The translations under genes were made by a program, and so were the position numbers. Shown in pieces: positions 1-8,283 of a DNA stretch of 32,836 nt. Position 1 is the first letter of the stretch, and each line of letters begins with the position of its first letter. Source of the DNA: Candidatus Poribacteria bacterium (lineage in GTDB: Bacteria; Poribacteria; WGA-4E; UBA9662); NCBI GenBank assembly GCA_002729015.1, contig PBVO01000106.1, positions 35,297-68,132 on the forward strand. The letters run 5' to 3'. Under the pieces are notes generated by a model. That model saw only the letters and a list, made by a program, of their open reading frames with translations. It did no database searches and was not told the DNA's origin.

Positions 1-2099
1 ACAATTTAGGTTTGGCGGTAGAAAATATGGATAAAGGAAATCAACTAACCATTGCTACTAGTTCTTTACTTCGTAGCGGTATTTCAATCGGTACGAGTTG
101 TAGCTGGACTAGAATTGACAGTAAAAATCAGGATCGGATTTGGTCTCTCGGTATGCTCTATCGTCGGCATTTCTTTTCAGCAGGTCTCGTAATACGAGAT
201 TTGAGCAATCACCCCCAAGCACCCCATTTCATCCGCAGGAATCAATTCGGATCTCAATTTTTAAACAATTATGGTAGAACTATGGACGTTGGTATTGCTG
301 TTCGTCCTAGTACTTCACGCATGACACTATCTTGTGACTGGCGTGGTATGGGCAATGCTTTCACAGATGGATACAAATTGACTGACCATCTGTTTTTGGG
401 GGTCGAACTTCGACCGATTGATACACTAATTCTCAAAGCAGGACGGACCGCCGACAAGTATGAAGTCCAATTTCAATTGAATTTAGCTCAATTTGGCATA
501 GGTGGATATCGCTCCATCTTGACTGGCAAGAAGTCCAAGTCTAACAATATTGGTTTCATTAATTTTACGCATGCACACAAAACTAAACCTGTTCGTCGTA
601 GTTTTTACCTTGATCTAAATGCTAACGAAATCGAAACGGCATTGGAACTCTCTACCCAAGACCCACGGGTTCAAGGAGCGATAATACGCTTTGAACCAAC
701 TGGTCTTGGGTTGGCTAAAGTCCAAGAACTACGACAAAAAATTACGAATTTTCGTCAACGAGGTAAAAAAGTATACGCTTATTTGGAAGGGCAATGCTCA
801 ACAGGAGACTATCTGCTTGCAAGTGCTTGTAACGAAATACTAGTTCACCCTTCTAGCTTGATCAATCTAATCGGAATTCGTTTTGAAGTTTCTTTTTATC
901 ATGACTTTTTAGAAGAATTAGGGATTGAGATTGAAGCCATTAGTGTAGGACAGTATAAAAATGCACCTGATTCATTCACGAAAACAGAAATGACCGAATC
1001 TCACCGAGAATCGTTGACAACTGTTTTAGATGATCTATACAGTCAAATAACACAGGATATAGCTCAAGGCCGTAGACAGTCAATTAAACAAGTCAAATTG
1101 ATGATAGACGATGGACCCTACACTGCTAGAAGAGCTGTAAGAAATCGGGTCGCTGACAGGATTATTACTCGGCAACAATTGGAAAATGTGTTCAATAGTA
1201 AGCGACTAACAGATTCTACAGGCTTGGATCTATTAGAATATAACTGGCAAACACCCAAACCAAAAATTGTTGTTATCGAAGCCATCGGCAACATGGTCAC
1301 TGGAAAAAGTGTCAATTCGTTTTTGGGTCCATCTATTATGGGGGCAGACACAATAGCCCGAGCAATACAATCAGCTACTGATGATGATGCAGTTAAGGCT
1401 GTTGTCTTACGTGTGGATAGTGGTGGTGGAATGGTTTTAGCCGCGGATATTATTTGGCAGGCCCTCGTCCGTTTGAAAAAGGCTAATAAACCACTGGTAG
1501 TATCCATGGCTAGTACTGCCGCTTCCGGTGGCTATTACATTGCGGCTCCTGCAGACCGAATTTTCGCTAACCCCGCAACAATTACTGGTTCGATTGGTGT
1601 TTTTGGTATGAAACCAGTAATTACGGATCTTTACCAGAAATTGAGTATTAACCACAAAATTATAAAACGAGGTAAAAACGCCGATATTTGGAGCATTCAT
1701 CACAAATCAACTCAAAGACAGCAAGAAAAGCTGCAAATCGATCTCCAAGAGATATACAAAGACTTCGTTCAAAAAGTAGCCGACGGCCGCAATTTATCAG
1801 TCGCTCGAGTGGATCAAGTATCCAGAGGAAGAATTTGGTCGGGTCGTCAGGCACTTGATAATGGTTTGGTTGATCAATTAGGTTGTGAAGCAGACGCTAT
1901 TCTGGCAGCGCAGCAACTAGCAGGCCTCGACCCTAGCCAAACCGACATTCAGAGGTTTTCATCTAAGACCTCATTTTTTCAATCTTGGGTTACAGGATGG
2001 TTAACTATGAGGCAAACTAGATGGCAGCCGCCGCTACTGGTATCGATGTTACAAAATCGACTTTGGTTTTTAACCCCTTATCAACTAAAAACTGACTGA
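1..2099 (+). CDS. sppA: Signal peptide peptidase SppA-type serine protease with barrel-like N-terminal region (5' partial)
   Basis: This is an S49-family membrane-associated protease expected to cleave signal-peptide remnants. It has the tandem architecture of long SppA: an N-terminal half with the catalytic Lys in GQYKNAP (K316 counted from the TTG at 12) and a C-terminal half with the nucleophile Ser in TAASGGYY (S505), followed by the typical TGSIGVFG segment. The frame is open to the window edge, so the TTG at 12 is probably not the real start and the 5' end is missing. The first ~190 visible residues are not protease-like. They show alternating polar/hydrophobic strands rich in Gly and aromatic residues (for example GVELRP, FGIGGYRS), suggesting an outer-membrane beta-barrel-like domain. 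The gene is followed 30 nt later by pcm. The SppA call is secure; the barrel reading is inference. Confidence 0.92.
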   Translation, partial: NLGLAVENMDKGNQLTIATSSLLRSGISIGTSCSWTRIDSKNQDRIWSLGMLYRRHFFSAGLVIRDLSNHPQAPHFIRRNQFGSQFLNNYGRTMDVGIAVRPSTSRMTLSCDWRGMGNAFTDGYKLTDHLFLGVELRPIDTLILKAGRTADKYEVQFQLNLAQFGIGGYRSILTGKKSKSNNIGFINFTHAHKTKPVRRSFYLDLNANEIETALELSTQDPRVQGAIIRFEPTGLGLAKVQELRQKITNFRQRGKKVYAYLEGQCSTGDYLLASACNEILVHPSSLINLIGIRFEVSFYHDFLEELGIEIEAISVGQYKNAPDSFTKTEMTESHRESLTTVLDDLYSQITQDIAQGRRQSIKQVKLMIDDGPYTARRAVRNRVADRIITRQQLENVFNSKRLTDSTGLDLLEYNWQTPKPKIVVIEAIGNMVTGKSVNSFLGPSIMGADTIARAIQSATDDDAVKAVVLRVDSGGGMVLAADIIWQALVRLKKANKPLVVSMASTAASGGYYIAAPADRIFANPATITGSIGVFGMKPVITDLYQKLSINHKIIKRGKNADIWSIHHKSTQRQQEKLQIDLQEIYKDFVQKVADGRNLSVARVDQVSRGRIWSGRQALDNGLVDQLGCEADAILAAQQLAGLDPSQTDIQRFSSKTSFFQSWVTGWLTMRQTRWQPPLLVSMLQNRLWFLTPYQLKTD

Positions 2100-2129
2100 T
2101 TTTAATACAAATTCGTTCTTCAATATAAA

Positions 2130-2774
2130 ATGATAGATAATCAAATTTTTCAAAGGCAACGCGCAAGAATGGTTGATAAGCAAATCCATTGGCGTGGCAT
2201 TCAATCGGAAATTGTATTATCAGCTATGCAAAAAGTACCTCGACATGAGTTTGTTCCTAGTAGCCAGATCAATGAAGCGTATGAAGATCAAGCCATGCCA
2301 ATTGGTTTTGATCAAACTATATCACAACCTTATATAGTAGCTTTGATGACTTCATTATTGGATTTACAAACCTATGACAGAGTTTTGGAGATTGGTACTG
2401 GTTGTGGGTATCAAACTGCTATATTAGCTCAAATTGTTAACCAAGTTTATACAATCGAGCTTATCGATCAACTGGCACAACAAGCTTGGGATAGATTGAC
2501 TCGTTTAGGGTACGAAAATATCGCTTGGAAAGTTGGGAATGGTTACCTGGGTTGGGTTGGTAGTGCACCATTCGACAGAATTATTGTTACTGCTGCCCCA
2601 CCTACGATCCCTCCTCAATTGATTGAGCAACTAAGAATTGGTGGAAAAATGATTTTACCGGTAGGACTAAACACGCAAGAACTTGTGATGGTTACTAGAT
2701 TGGAAAAAGGTATTAAGCAGAAATTTTGTGGCAGCGTTCGTTTCGTTCCTATGAAAAATAAACCACAGGATTAG
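2130..2774 (+). CDS. pcm: Protein-L-isoaspartate O-methyltransferase
   Basis: This enzyme uses S-adenosylmethionine to methylate isoaspartyl residues in damaged proteins, starting their repair. The 214-aa length is normal for bacterial PCMT. Visible motifs are the substrate/active-site segment QTISQPYIVALM (62-73) and the SAM-binding motif I EIGTGCGYQTA (87-97), followed by a Rossmann-like fold with the acidic YTIEL strand and a VTAAPP segment. The ATG at 2130 gives a typical N-terminus (MVDKQI lies 14 residues in), but no clear Shine-Dalgarno precedes it. It lies between sppA (30 nt upstream) and a DUF58 gene (22 nt downstream), all on the plus strand, so co-transcription is likely. Confidence 0.93.
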   Translation: MIDNQIFQRQRARMVDKQIHWRGIQSEIVLSAMQKVPRHEFVPSSQINEAYEDQAMPIGFDQTISQPYIVALMTSLLDLQTYDRVLEIGTGCGYQTAILAQIVNQVYTIELIDQLAQQAWDRLTRLGYENIAWKVGNGYLGWVGSAPFDRIIVTAAPPTIPPQLIEQLRIGGKMILPVGLNTQELVMVTRLEKGIKQKFCGSVRFVPMKNKPQD

Positions 2775-2796
2775 TGAAACCTTAGAACAAGAAAAA

Positions 2797-3690
2797 ATGC
2801 AAACTGCTTACGATTACTTAGATCCACTTGCACTATCACAACTAGGCAACTTAGAACTTATCGCTCGATTAGTAGTAGAAGGCTTTGTAACGGGTTTACA
2901 CAAGAGCCCGCACCAAGGGTTCAATGTAGAGTTTTCAGAACATCGTCAATATATGCCCGGTGATGAAATTCGACACATTGATTGGAAAGTATTTGGCAAA
3001 TCTGACAGATATTACATCAAGAAATTTGAAGAGGAAACCAATTTACGTGTGTACCTAGTTTTGGATGCTAGTCGGTCGATGGCGTACAAATTTGACGACA
3101 GTAGTGTGACTAAATTGAGGTACGGATGTTGCCTAGTTGCCGCACTAACTTATCTAATGCTACAGCAAAGAGACTCTGTAGGATTAGTAACATTTGACCA
3201 AAAGATTCGCGATTATATTCCTCCACGTAGTGTGTCTACACATCTACAAGCAATCGTATCGAAACTACAAGATACGGTGGCAGGGAGTGAAACTGACTTG
3301 AGCCAAGTTTTAGCAGATCTGGCTAAACGAATCGAAAGACGAGGGCTAGTTATAGTTATTTCCGACTTACTTGATCGACCCGACGAAGTCTTATCTGCTT
3401 TGAAACTCTTCCGGTATCGAAAACACGAAGTAATTGTATTTCATCTGCTTGACCAAGCAGAGAAAAACTTCCCCTTTCAAGGATCAATTTCTTTCGAAGA
3501 TATGGAAACCGGTGATCAAGTTACCACCCAAGCCGAAAGGCTAAGGGAAAGTTACCTGACACAACTTCGTTCTTGTATCCAGAGCTATGAACGGGGGTGT
3601 GGTAATAACAAGATCGACTACTTCCAGATTGAAACTACTACACCGTTTGACCAATCTTTGTCCGCATACTTATCCCATCGGTGGCACTAA
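2797..3690 (+). CDS. DUF58 / von Willebrand A-like domain protein
   Basis: The 297-aa protein carries the DUF58 signature: a conserved block with GDEIRHIDWKVFGK near residues 55-68, followed by a vWA-like domain whose metal-site motif is D90-A-S92-R-S94. No transmembrane segment is seen, so this is the soluble DUF58 type. In many bacteria DUF58 proteins are encoded beside MoxR AAA+ ATPases and vWA proteins and are thought to assist complex assembly or cofactor insertion. No moxR is present in the visible flank; instead it follows pcm by 22 nt. The family is clear, but its molecular role is not established. Confidence 0.9.
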   Translation: MQTAYDYLDPLALSQLGNLELIARLVVEGFVTGLHKSPHQGFNVEFSEHRQYMPGDEIRHIDWKVFGKSDRYYIKKFEEETNLRVYLVLDASRSMAYKFDDSSVTKLRYGCCLVAALTYLMLQQRDSVGLVTFDQKIRDYIPPRSVSTHLQAIVSKLQDTVAGSETDLSQVLADLAKRIERRGLVIVISDLLDRPDEVLSALKLFRYRKHEVIVFHLLDQAEKNFPFQGSISFEDMETGDQVTTQAERLRESYLTQLRSCIQSYERGCGNNKIDYFQIETTTPFDQSLSAYLSHRWH

Positions 3691-3735
3691 ATTTCGGATA
3701 AGCCGTAATGAGCATTAAGTATGGATGGGGTGTCT

Positions 3736-4776
3736 CTAGCGAGAAATCTTGATGTCACTCCAAGTGGTCGTAATCTTTCCTCTGGGAGCAACTGCAACCT
3801 CGTCTGTTCCGATCTGAAATGCTACGTTTTCTAGGCCAACAGTTTCTCCTCTCAGTTTAGGTAGAAAGCTACTTTGAGAATTCCAGATTGACATGATTTG
3901 GCTGTTTCCATCGGTTAATTGGATATTATCCACAAGAAGAACAAACAATCCTCTTTTACCACTATCACCCTCTGTTCCTATTGAAATAGCAGAGATCGTT
4001 TTTCCCGCGATTGAATCAAGTGGTAGTTTTCTGTGTACCCAACCATCATTTTCAATTAACCGCATCTGTTGCACTTCGTTACTGGGTTCCAAAATATCGC
4101 CTTCTTTTGTCATTACATAAACCCCACCAACTTTGTATGGGTTAGAAGTAGCAAACTTTGATTGGTATTCGATAAATTGTCCTTTTTCAGCTTGAATTCC
4201 TTGTTCATTGTTCCATACATCGGCCAAGCCTTTTACGGGTTCACCATTCTCTCTGATTTCGGCTTTGAAGGTCAGTATTTGTCCACCTTCTTCGTGTTCC
4301 GTGGCAACAGGAATCTTTTCTGTTAATAACTTCATGCCAATTGTTTTGGCTGGAATGTTATTTGCCTCAGGATCTGACAGTTTGACTTCAGACAGATTAA
4401 GAGCTGAGTCTCGCTTTGCCAGAATCTCGAAAGTTGCAATTGCTAGAGTTCCGTTCGCCAATTCTGAGGCATTTCCGAGGGAAGTTGCTCCGAACAAAAC
4501 TTCGCCTGGCACTTCTGTTTTAGCCGGTACAGCAAAGGACTGAGCCGGGAGGAAATTGGCGTTTTCAAGACTAATAAATTTGACAGCTGTTTCATCAAAA
4601 ATCAATTTGAACTGATAAGCTAAAACATTTTTTGCTTCTGAGATGCTGATATTACACTCGACTGTCTTTCCAACGGCCATGATAGTAACTTCGGCCGGAT
4701 CAATATAAACAGTAGTTTGTGAAAAAACAGCCGTACAAAATAAGAAAACAGCTAACAAAAGGGCTACATGTCGCAT
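3736..4776 (-). CDS. Secreted cohesin-domain protein, function unknown
   Basis: The protein has 346 aa with a clear Sec signal peptide (about residues 1-19: short basic start, hydrophobic LLLAVFLF core, cleavage near VFSQ). Residues ~22-150 look like a cohesin fold: an initial YIDPAEVTI strand, then ISEAKNVLAYQFKLIFD, then a segment ending in LAIATFEILA, matching the strand order of cohesin/dockerin-partner domains. Residues ~160-340 are a second beta-rich region with Trp- and Gly-rich strands that may be a carbohydrate-binding-like sandwich (weak). Start choice is good: AAGGAG lies 8 nt upstream of the ATG. It is a single gene, convergent with the DUF58 gene, and its upstream region contains an inverted repeat over a possible promoter. 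No dockerin partner is seen in the window. Confidence 0.72.
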   Translation of the reverse strand: MRHVALLLAVFLFCTAVFSQTTVYIDPAEVTIMAVGKTVECNISISEAKNVLAYQFKLIFDETAVKFISLENANFLPAQSFAVPAKTEVPGEVLFGATSLGNASELANGTLAIATFEILAKRDSALNLSEVKLSDPEANNIPAKTIGMKLLTEKIPVATEHEEGGQILTFKAEIRENGEPVKGLADVWNNEQGIQAEKGQFIEYQSKFATSNPYKVGGVYVMTKEGDILEPSNEVQQMRLIENDGWVHRKLPLDSIAGKTISAISIGTEGDSGKRGLFVLLVDNIQLTDGNSQIMSIWNSQSSFLPKLRGETVGLENVAFQIGTDEVAVAPRGKITTTWSDIKISR

Positions 4777-4820
4777 AGTTGGTTCTCCTTAGGATTTACA
4801 TTTAAGAAAAAAACGACCGC

Positions 4821-4849
4821 CTGTGCATTGTATCATAATTTATGCACAG
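4821..4849 (-). promoter_or_regulatory. Inverted repeat over a putative extended -10, upstream of the cohesin gene
   Basis: CTGTGCAT (4821-4828) is repeated perfectly inverted as ATGCACAG (4842-4849) with 13 nt between. On the minus strand a TGATACAAT sequence (extended -10 type, hexamer 4832-4827) lies within the repeat unit. This would put transcription start near 4820 and leave a leader of about 44 nt before the ATG at 4776. No good -35 is seen. The layout suggests an operator for a dimeric repressor; this is inferred from symmetry only. Confidence 0.35.
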
Positions 4850-4956
4850 AATACATTAACATTAACTAGGTACCCACACCATTAGGCTACTGCTGATTGA
4901 AATCTGTTATACTTTTGTCCTTTGTTAAATAAGTGTAAGTATTGGGACCAATATTT

Positions 4957-4983
4957 TTGACAGTTGAAAATATAATTTATTAA
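4957..4983 (+). promoter_or_regulatory. Putative promoter of the SGNH hydrolase gene
   Basis: A perfect consensus -35 TTGACA (4957-4962) is followed 15 nt later by TATTAA (4978-4983). The spacer is short and the -10 imperfect, so this is a weak call. It would give a leader of roughly 45-50 nt before the TTG start at 5038. Confidence 0.35.
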
Positions 4984-5037
4984 AACACGGAAAAATTGGG
5001 CCTAATACTGAGTGTATTCATGTAGAGGAGTGAGAAA

Positions 5038-5685
5038 TTGAAATTAGAAAAAGATAATACTTTGCTATTTATTGGGGATTCTATAACCGACTGTGGACGA
5101 TCCAGACCCATAGGAGAGAAAAATGGATTAGGTAATGGATACGTGAGCCAAGTCAATGCAATTCTTAACGGAACGCGACCACATCAACCCATTAGGGTAT
5201 TAAATACAGGGATTAGTGGAAATCGAGTTTGTGACCTTAAAGAACGCTGGGAAAGTGATGTCATGGAATTAGAGCCAGATTGGTTATCTATTATGATTGG
5301 TATCAATGACGTATGGCGGCAATTCGACGATGCTCAAGCTCCGAAACAGATTGGTCTCACTGAATACGAAGAAACATTGCGCTTTTTGGTCAAACGAGCT
5401 AAGACAACACTGAAGGGATTAGTGTTAATGACCCCATTTTACATTGAGGCTAACAAAAAAGACCCGATGCGAGAAATGATGGATCAGTATAGCCAGATTG
5501 TGCGTCAAATCGCTGAAGAACAAACCTCTATTTTTGTTGATGTTCAGAGTGCATTTGATCATTATCTTATTCACCAACCGACCCAATCCCTATGCGGGGA
5601 TCGTGTACACCCTAATCCTACAGGCCACTTGATTATTACTAAAGCATTTTTAGACAGAATTGGTTATCAGTGGAATAAACCATAA
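5038..5685 (+). CDS. SGNH/GDSL-family hydrolase (lipase/esterase type)
   Basis: The 215-aa cytosolic-looking hydrolase has all four SGNH blocks: GDSITD with nucleophile S15, the Gly block NTGISGN (G61), GIND (N90), and the Asp/His block GDRVHPNPTGH (D188, H191). It probably removes acyl or acetyl groups from a carbohydrate or lipid. The GDSITDCGR-type N-terminus resembles small bacterial acylhydrolases related to rhamnogalacturonan acetylesterases, but the substrate cannot be told. The start is a TTG with GAGGAG 7 nt upstream; no in-frame ATG or GTG is better placed. It has no signal peptide. It is convergent with the Gfo/Idh gene. Confidence 0.88.
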   Translation: MKLEKDNTLLFIGDSITDCGRSRPIGEKNGLGNGYVSQVNAILNGTRPHQPIRVLNTGISGNRVCDLKERWESDVMELEPDWLSIMIGINDVWRQFDDAQAPKQIGLTEYEETLRFLVKRAKTTLKGLVLMTPFYIEANKKDPMREMMDQYSQIVRQIAEEQTSIFVDVQSAFDHYLIHQPTQSLCGDRVHPNPTGHLIITKAFLDRIGYQWNKP

Positions 5686-5723
5686 CTGTCATTAGTTCTA
5701 GTTTTGCAGTAGCTACACCGAGA

Positions 5724-5748
5724 GATTTCATAATTCAGGCATGAAATC
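5724..5748. terminator. Possible hairpin between convergent genes
   Basis: GATTTCAT (5724-5731) and ATGAAATC (5741-5748) form a perfect 8-bp stem with a 9-nt loop. It lies between the ends of the convergent SGNH and Gfo/Idh genes, directly after the latter's stop codon. Neither side has a T-tract, so it could be a weak bidirectional terminator or only an mRNA end-protecting stem. Confidence 0.3.
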
Positions 5749-6738
5749 CTAGGATACACCTTCCAGTTGATCAACTAGCTTGACAGTTTTGATCACATCT
5801 CTTAAGTCGCTAGATGGCACTTGGCCGTTTTTAATACAATCAATAAAGTGCTGGTGTAAGGCTAAGATCCCTTCGTAAGCTGGTTGATCACTTATAGAGC
5901 TATTTGTAAGTTCGTATCCTCTGATCGTCTGCATAGCGTTATTGTCTCGGCAAATATCGATTTGCTCCGGGATTTGCATATAACACCCTAACCCAACCGC
6001 ATGCAGTTCAGATCGTAGTACTCGCCCACCTGACGAGCGGTTGCCAAAAACTGTACCTACGCATTTATTAGCAAAACGAATCATACCTGTATAGCAGTTT
6101 CGACCTCCACCTTTGTTAGACCGGTTTGCTGAAGTGTGTACATCTTGGTAAGCTGTCACCTCTACGACTTCACTCAATCCGGCTAAAAATCGAACCAAAT
6201 CGACAACATGACAGACATCATCCCAAAGTGTAGTTTGTCCACGTCCGCCCTCAAGAGAGGATTTGGGATAGTCAACCATGCATTTATTAAAAGTCCCAAT
6301 AACTTGTGTTGGTTCTGAGTGTTCCACAGCCAACCGGACAGCTTCTTGAGTTACAGCAGAAAATCGGCGCTGAAAAGCTGTCATGCAGTACACATCATTG
6401 CTAATTGCAGTTTCTAACATCTGCTCTGTCTCACTTGAATTCCGGCCTGGTGGTTTTTCTATCATGACATGTTTTCCGGCGTTAAGACAATCTAGTACAG
6501 GTTGGAGAAGCCAATTTTCGTGCATGATGCAGTAAACCACATCTAAATCTACTTGCTCTAACATTATCCTATGGTCTGAAAAAGTACGAGGAATATTATA
6601 TTTCTTCGCTACTTGTTGTAGCTTATCCGTATCTAGTTCACAAACCGCTTGAACGCTAACACCATCCATACGGTAAACTGTTGGGTAATGAGCATCTTGA
6701 GCTCGTCCACCAGCACCAATGAATCCAACTTTTAACAT
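5749..6738 (-). CDS. Gfo/Idh/MocA-family NAD(P)-dependent oxidoreductase
   Basis: This is a predicted sugar or cyclitol dehydrogenase. The N-terminal Rossmann fold has GFIGAGGRAQDAH at the start and the family signature EKPP (E95-K96-P97-P98), with K96 the usual catalytic Lys. The C-terminal half is the alpha/beta substrate domain, with a conserved DDVCHVVDLVRFL helix. About 329 aa is normal for the family. The frame also has a TTG at 6741 directly before the ATG at 6738. AAGGG lies 6 nt before the TTG and 9 nt before the ATG, so either could be used; the ATG is chosen. The last residues run to within one base of a hairpin. The substrate is not predictable; related proteins are abundant in marine polysaccharide degraders. 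Confidence 0.9.
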   Translation of the reverse strand: MLKVGFIGAGGRAQDAHYPTVYRMDGVSVQAVCELDTDKLQQVAKKYNIPRTFSDHRIMLEQVDLDVVYCIMHENWLLQPVLDCLNAGKHVMIEKPPGRNSSETEQMLETAISNDVYCMTAFQRRFSAVTQEAVRLAVEHSEPTQVIGTFNKCMVDYPKSSLEGGRGQTTLWDDVCHVVDLVRFLAGLSEVVEVTAYQDVHTSANRSNKGGGRNCYTGMIRFANKCVGTVFGNRSSGGRVLRSELHAVGLGCYMQIPEQIDICRDNNAMQTIRGYELTNSSISDQPAYEGILALHQHFIDCIKNGQVPSSDLRDVIKTVKLVDQLEGVS

Positions 6739-6982
6739 CAATTTGCACCCTTATCTGTATTGCGGAAATAGATTTTCATTATATAGAACAATTGATTATT
6801 TGCAATACAAAATTAAGAGGTGCTCATTGAAACAGCCATATTCGAATTGAGTATAAATCACACCTGCTATGATTCGATCGGTTTTTCTAATTCTCGATGG
6901 ATCTTGGTCTCGTATGCTGGAACTTATCAGTCTGGTGTAAATCTATCAGTTCATTGACAGAACAATATTCGATTGATGGCAT

Positions 6983-7439
6983 ATGGTTGTATCTGTAGTG
7001 AGATATTGGATGTCTGCTTATACCGATTTGGTAAAATCGTTAAAAGAACTAAATAAGGTTCAGTTTCTAGATTTAAGTAACCAATGTTTAACAGAAATTC
7101 CACCTGAAGTTTTTCAACTGACTAATCTGAAAAAACTCTGCCTATCATACAACCAGATCGAGGTAATTCCGTCTGCAATTAGTCAACTAACTAATCTCAC
7201 AGAACTTCATTTGTTCGGTAATCAAGATGCCGGAACTAGATGGATTTAAGGTAGTTGAACAAATCAGAAAGTTGGAGAGAAAGTTAGGCCAAAAAGAGGT
7301 GGCGATTCTAGGATTATCCGCAGATGTTACGGGAGAAGTTCAGGATCGTTATAAGTTGGAAGAAGTGGGTGACTACTTAGGAAAACCATTTAAAATGGGA
7401 GAACTTAAGCATAAAATACGAAAATTACTAAATTCTTAA
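6983..7439 (+). pseudogene. Deletion chimera: leucine-rich-repeat fragment joined out of frame to a response-regulator receiver C-terminus
   Basis: The first part (6983-7249; a more natural start is the ATG at 7010) encodes about two and a half leucine-rich repeats of the LTEIPPEVFQLTNLKKL type. It breaks off after LHLFGNQ and runs into an unrelated tail and stop. Starting at 7227, in the next frame, the sequence encodes MPELDGFKVVEQIRK and ends in a normal receiver C-terminus at 7439, with the conserved Ser (LSAD) and Lys (GKPF). The receiver's first half, including the phospho-acceptor Asp that should precede MPELDG, is missing. The junction falls in AATCAAGATGCC, readable as the end of an LRR (GNQ) or as the residues before MP in a receiver, which suggests a deletion between two genes through short homology. 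Neither half should work as its family does. The lack of further stops suggests the event is recent. Confidence 0.75.
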
Positions 7440-7491
7440 TCGTCCCCAAGTTCTCATTTCTGATCCTTTTCGTTCAGAAGTCTTAGAATAA

Positions 7492-8283
7492 CTAATTCAA
7501 TTCTAACATACAACGAAATCCACCATATTTGCTCCTAGTAGTTGGTGCAGCGTTGACGCGGTCCGTTATACGCAGAAGGTTAGTATTATTGCCCCAAGAT
7601 CCTCCCCGAAACACCCGTGAGGAATGATCACTACTGTACCAATCCTGACACCATTCCCAAACGTTACCAGTCACGTCATATAATCCGAACCCGTTAGGGA
7701 TAAAACTACCGACCGGAGCAGTAGTCTTATCCCAAGTATCTTTGCCGAAAGTTCCATCATGATTTGCATAATCACGAGAAAAGGTTACGTCATTACCCCA
7801 TGGGAACCGTTTACCAACTAATCCGCCACGCGCTGCGTATTCCCACTCAGCCTCAGTTGGCAGTCGTTTCTCAGCCCATTTAGCATAAGCTGTAGCGTCA
7901 TGCCAGTTAACGAGAATCATTGGATGCTTGTCAGTCGGAGAATAGTCATAAACCTCATTCCAGTTAATTTCAAGATTAGTTTGATAACCTGATAATTTCA
8001 AGAAATGCTTAAATTGACCGACGGTTACCTCGTGAGTATCCATAAAGAAAGCATTACTCTTTGGACTATTGCTTCTAACTATATTAATATATCTAGTATC
8101 GGCGTCCTTTTGTATTTTAGTTGTAATTAAGACCATCTCAGCCGCGTCTTTTTTCCAAGTAATTTTTTTGGATTTAATGCCGATTAATTCTTTAGCACTA
8201 GAAAAAACTGGTAATTTTTTTTCTCCTGCACAGACTGAAAGGACCAAAAAAAATAAGAAATTCCAATGGAGAAATCTAATCAT
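7492..8283 (-). CDS. Secreted SUMF1/formylglycine-generating-enzyme-fold protein, probably non-oxidase
   Basis: The 263-aa protein has a signal peptide (about 1-19, FLHWNFLFFLVLSVCAG) and one C-type-lectin-like FGE-sulfatase domain from ~60 on. Family marks are MDTHEVTVGQFKHFL, RLPTEAEWEYAARGG, FPWG, GLYDVTGNVWEWCQDWY and the closing VFRGGSW...GGFRC. True formylglycine-generating enzymes carry a pair of active-site Cys just before the final GFRC block. Here that stretch reads LLRITDRVNAAPTTRSKYGGFRC and has no Cys, so sulfatase activation is unlikely. A ligand-binding or structural role, or another oxidative activity of the family, remains possible. The start ATG has only a weak TAGGAA upstream. 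No sulfatase gene is nearby. Confidence 0.85.
   Translation of the reverse strand: MIRFLHWNFLFFLVLSVCAGEKKLPVFSSAKELIGIKSKKITWKKDAAEMVLITTKIQKDADTRYINIVRSNSPKSNAFFMDTHEVTVGQFKHFLKLSGYQTNLEINWNEVYDYSPTDKHPMILVNWHDATAYAKWAEKRLPTEAEWEYAARGGLVGKRFPWGNDVTFSRDYANHDGTFGKDTWDKTTAPVGSFIPNGFGLYDVTGNVWEWCQDWYSSDHSSRVFRGGSWGNNTNLLRITDRVNAAPTTRSKYGGFRCMLELN

Noticed and set aside
1118..1854. Several antisense open frames within sppA
   Set aside because: They are shadows of the strongly conserved protease frame.
7492..8283. Considered as a formylglycine-generating enzyme that activates sulfatases
   Set aside because: Catalytic Cys pair absent and no sulfatase gene nearby; kept only as a fold-level call.
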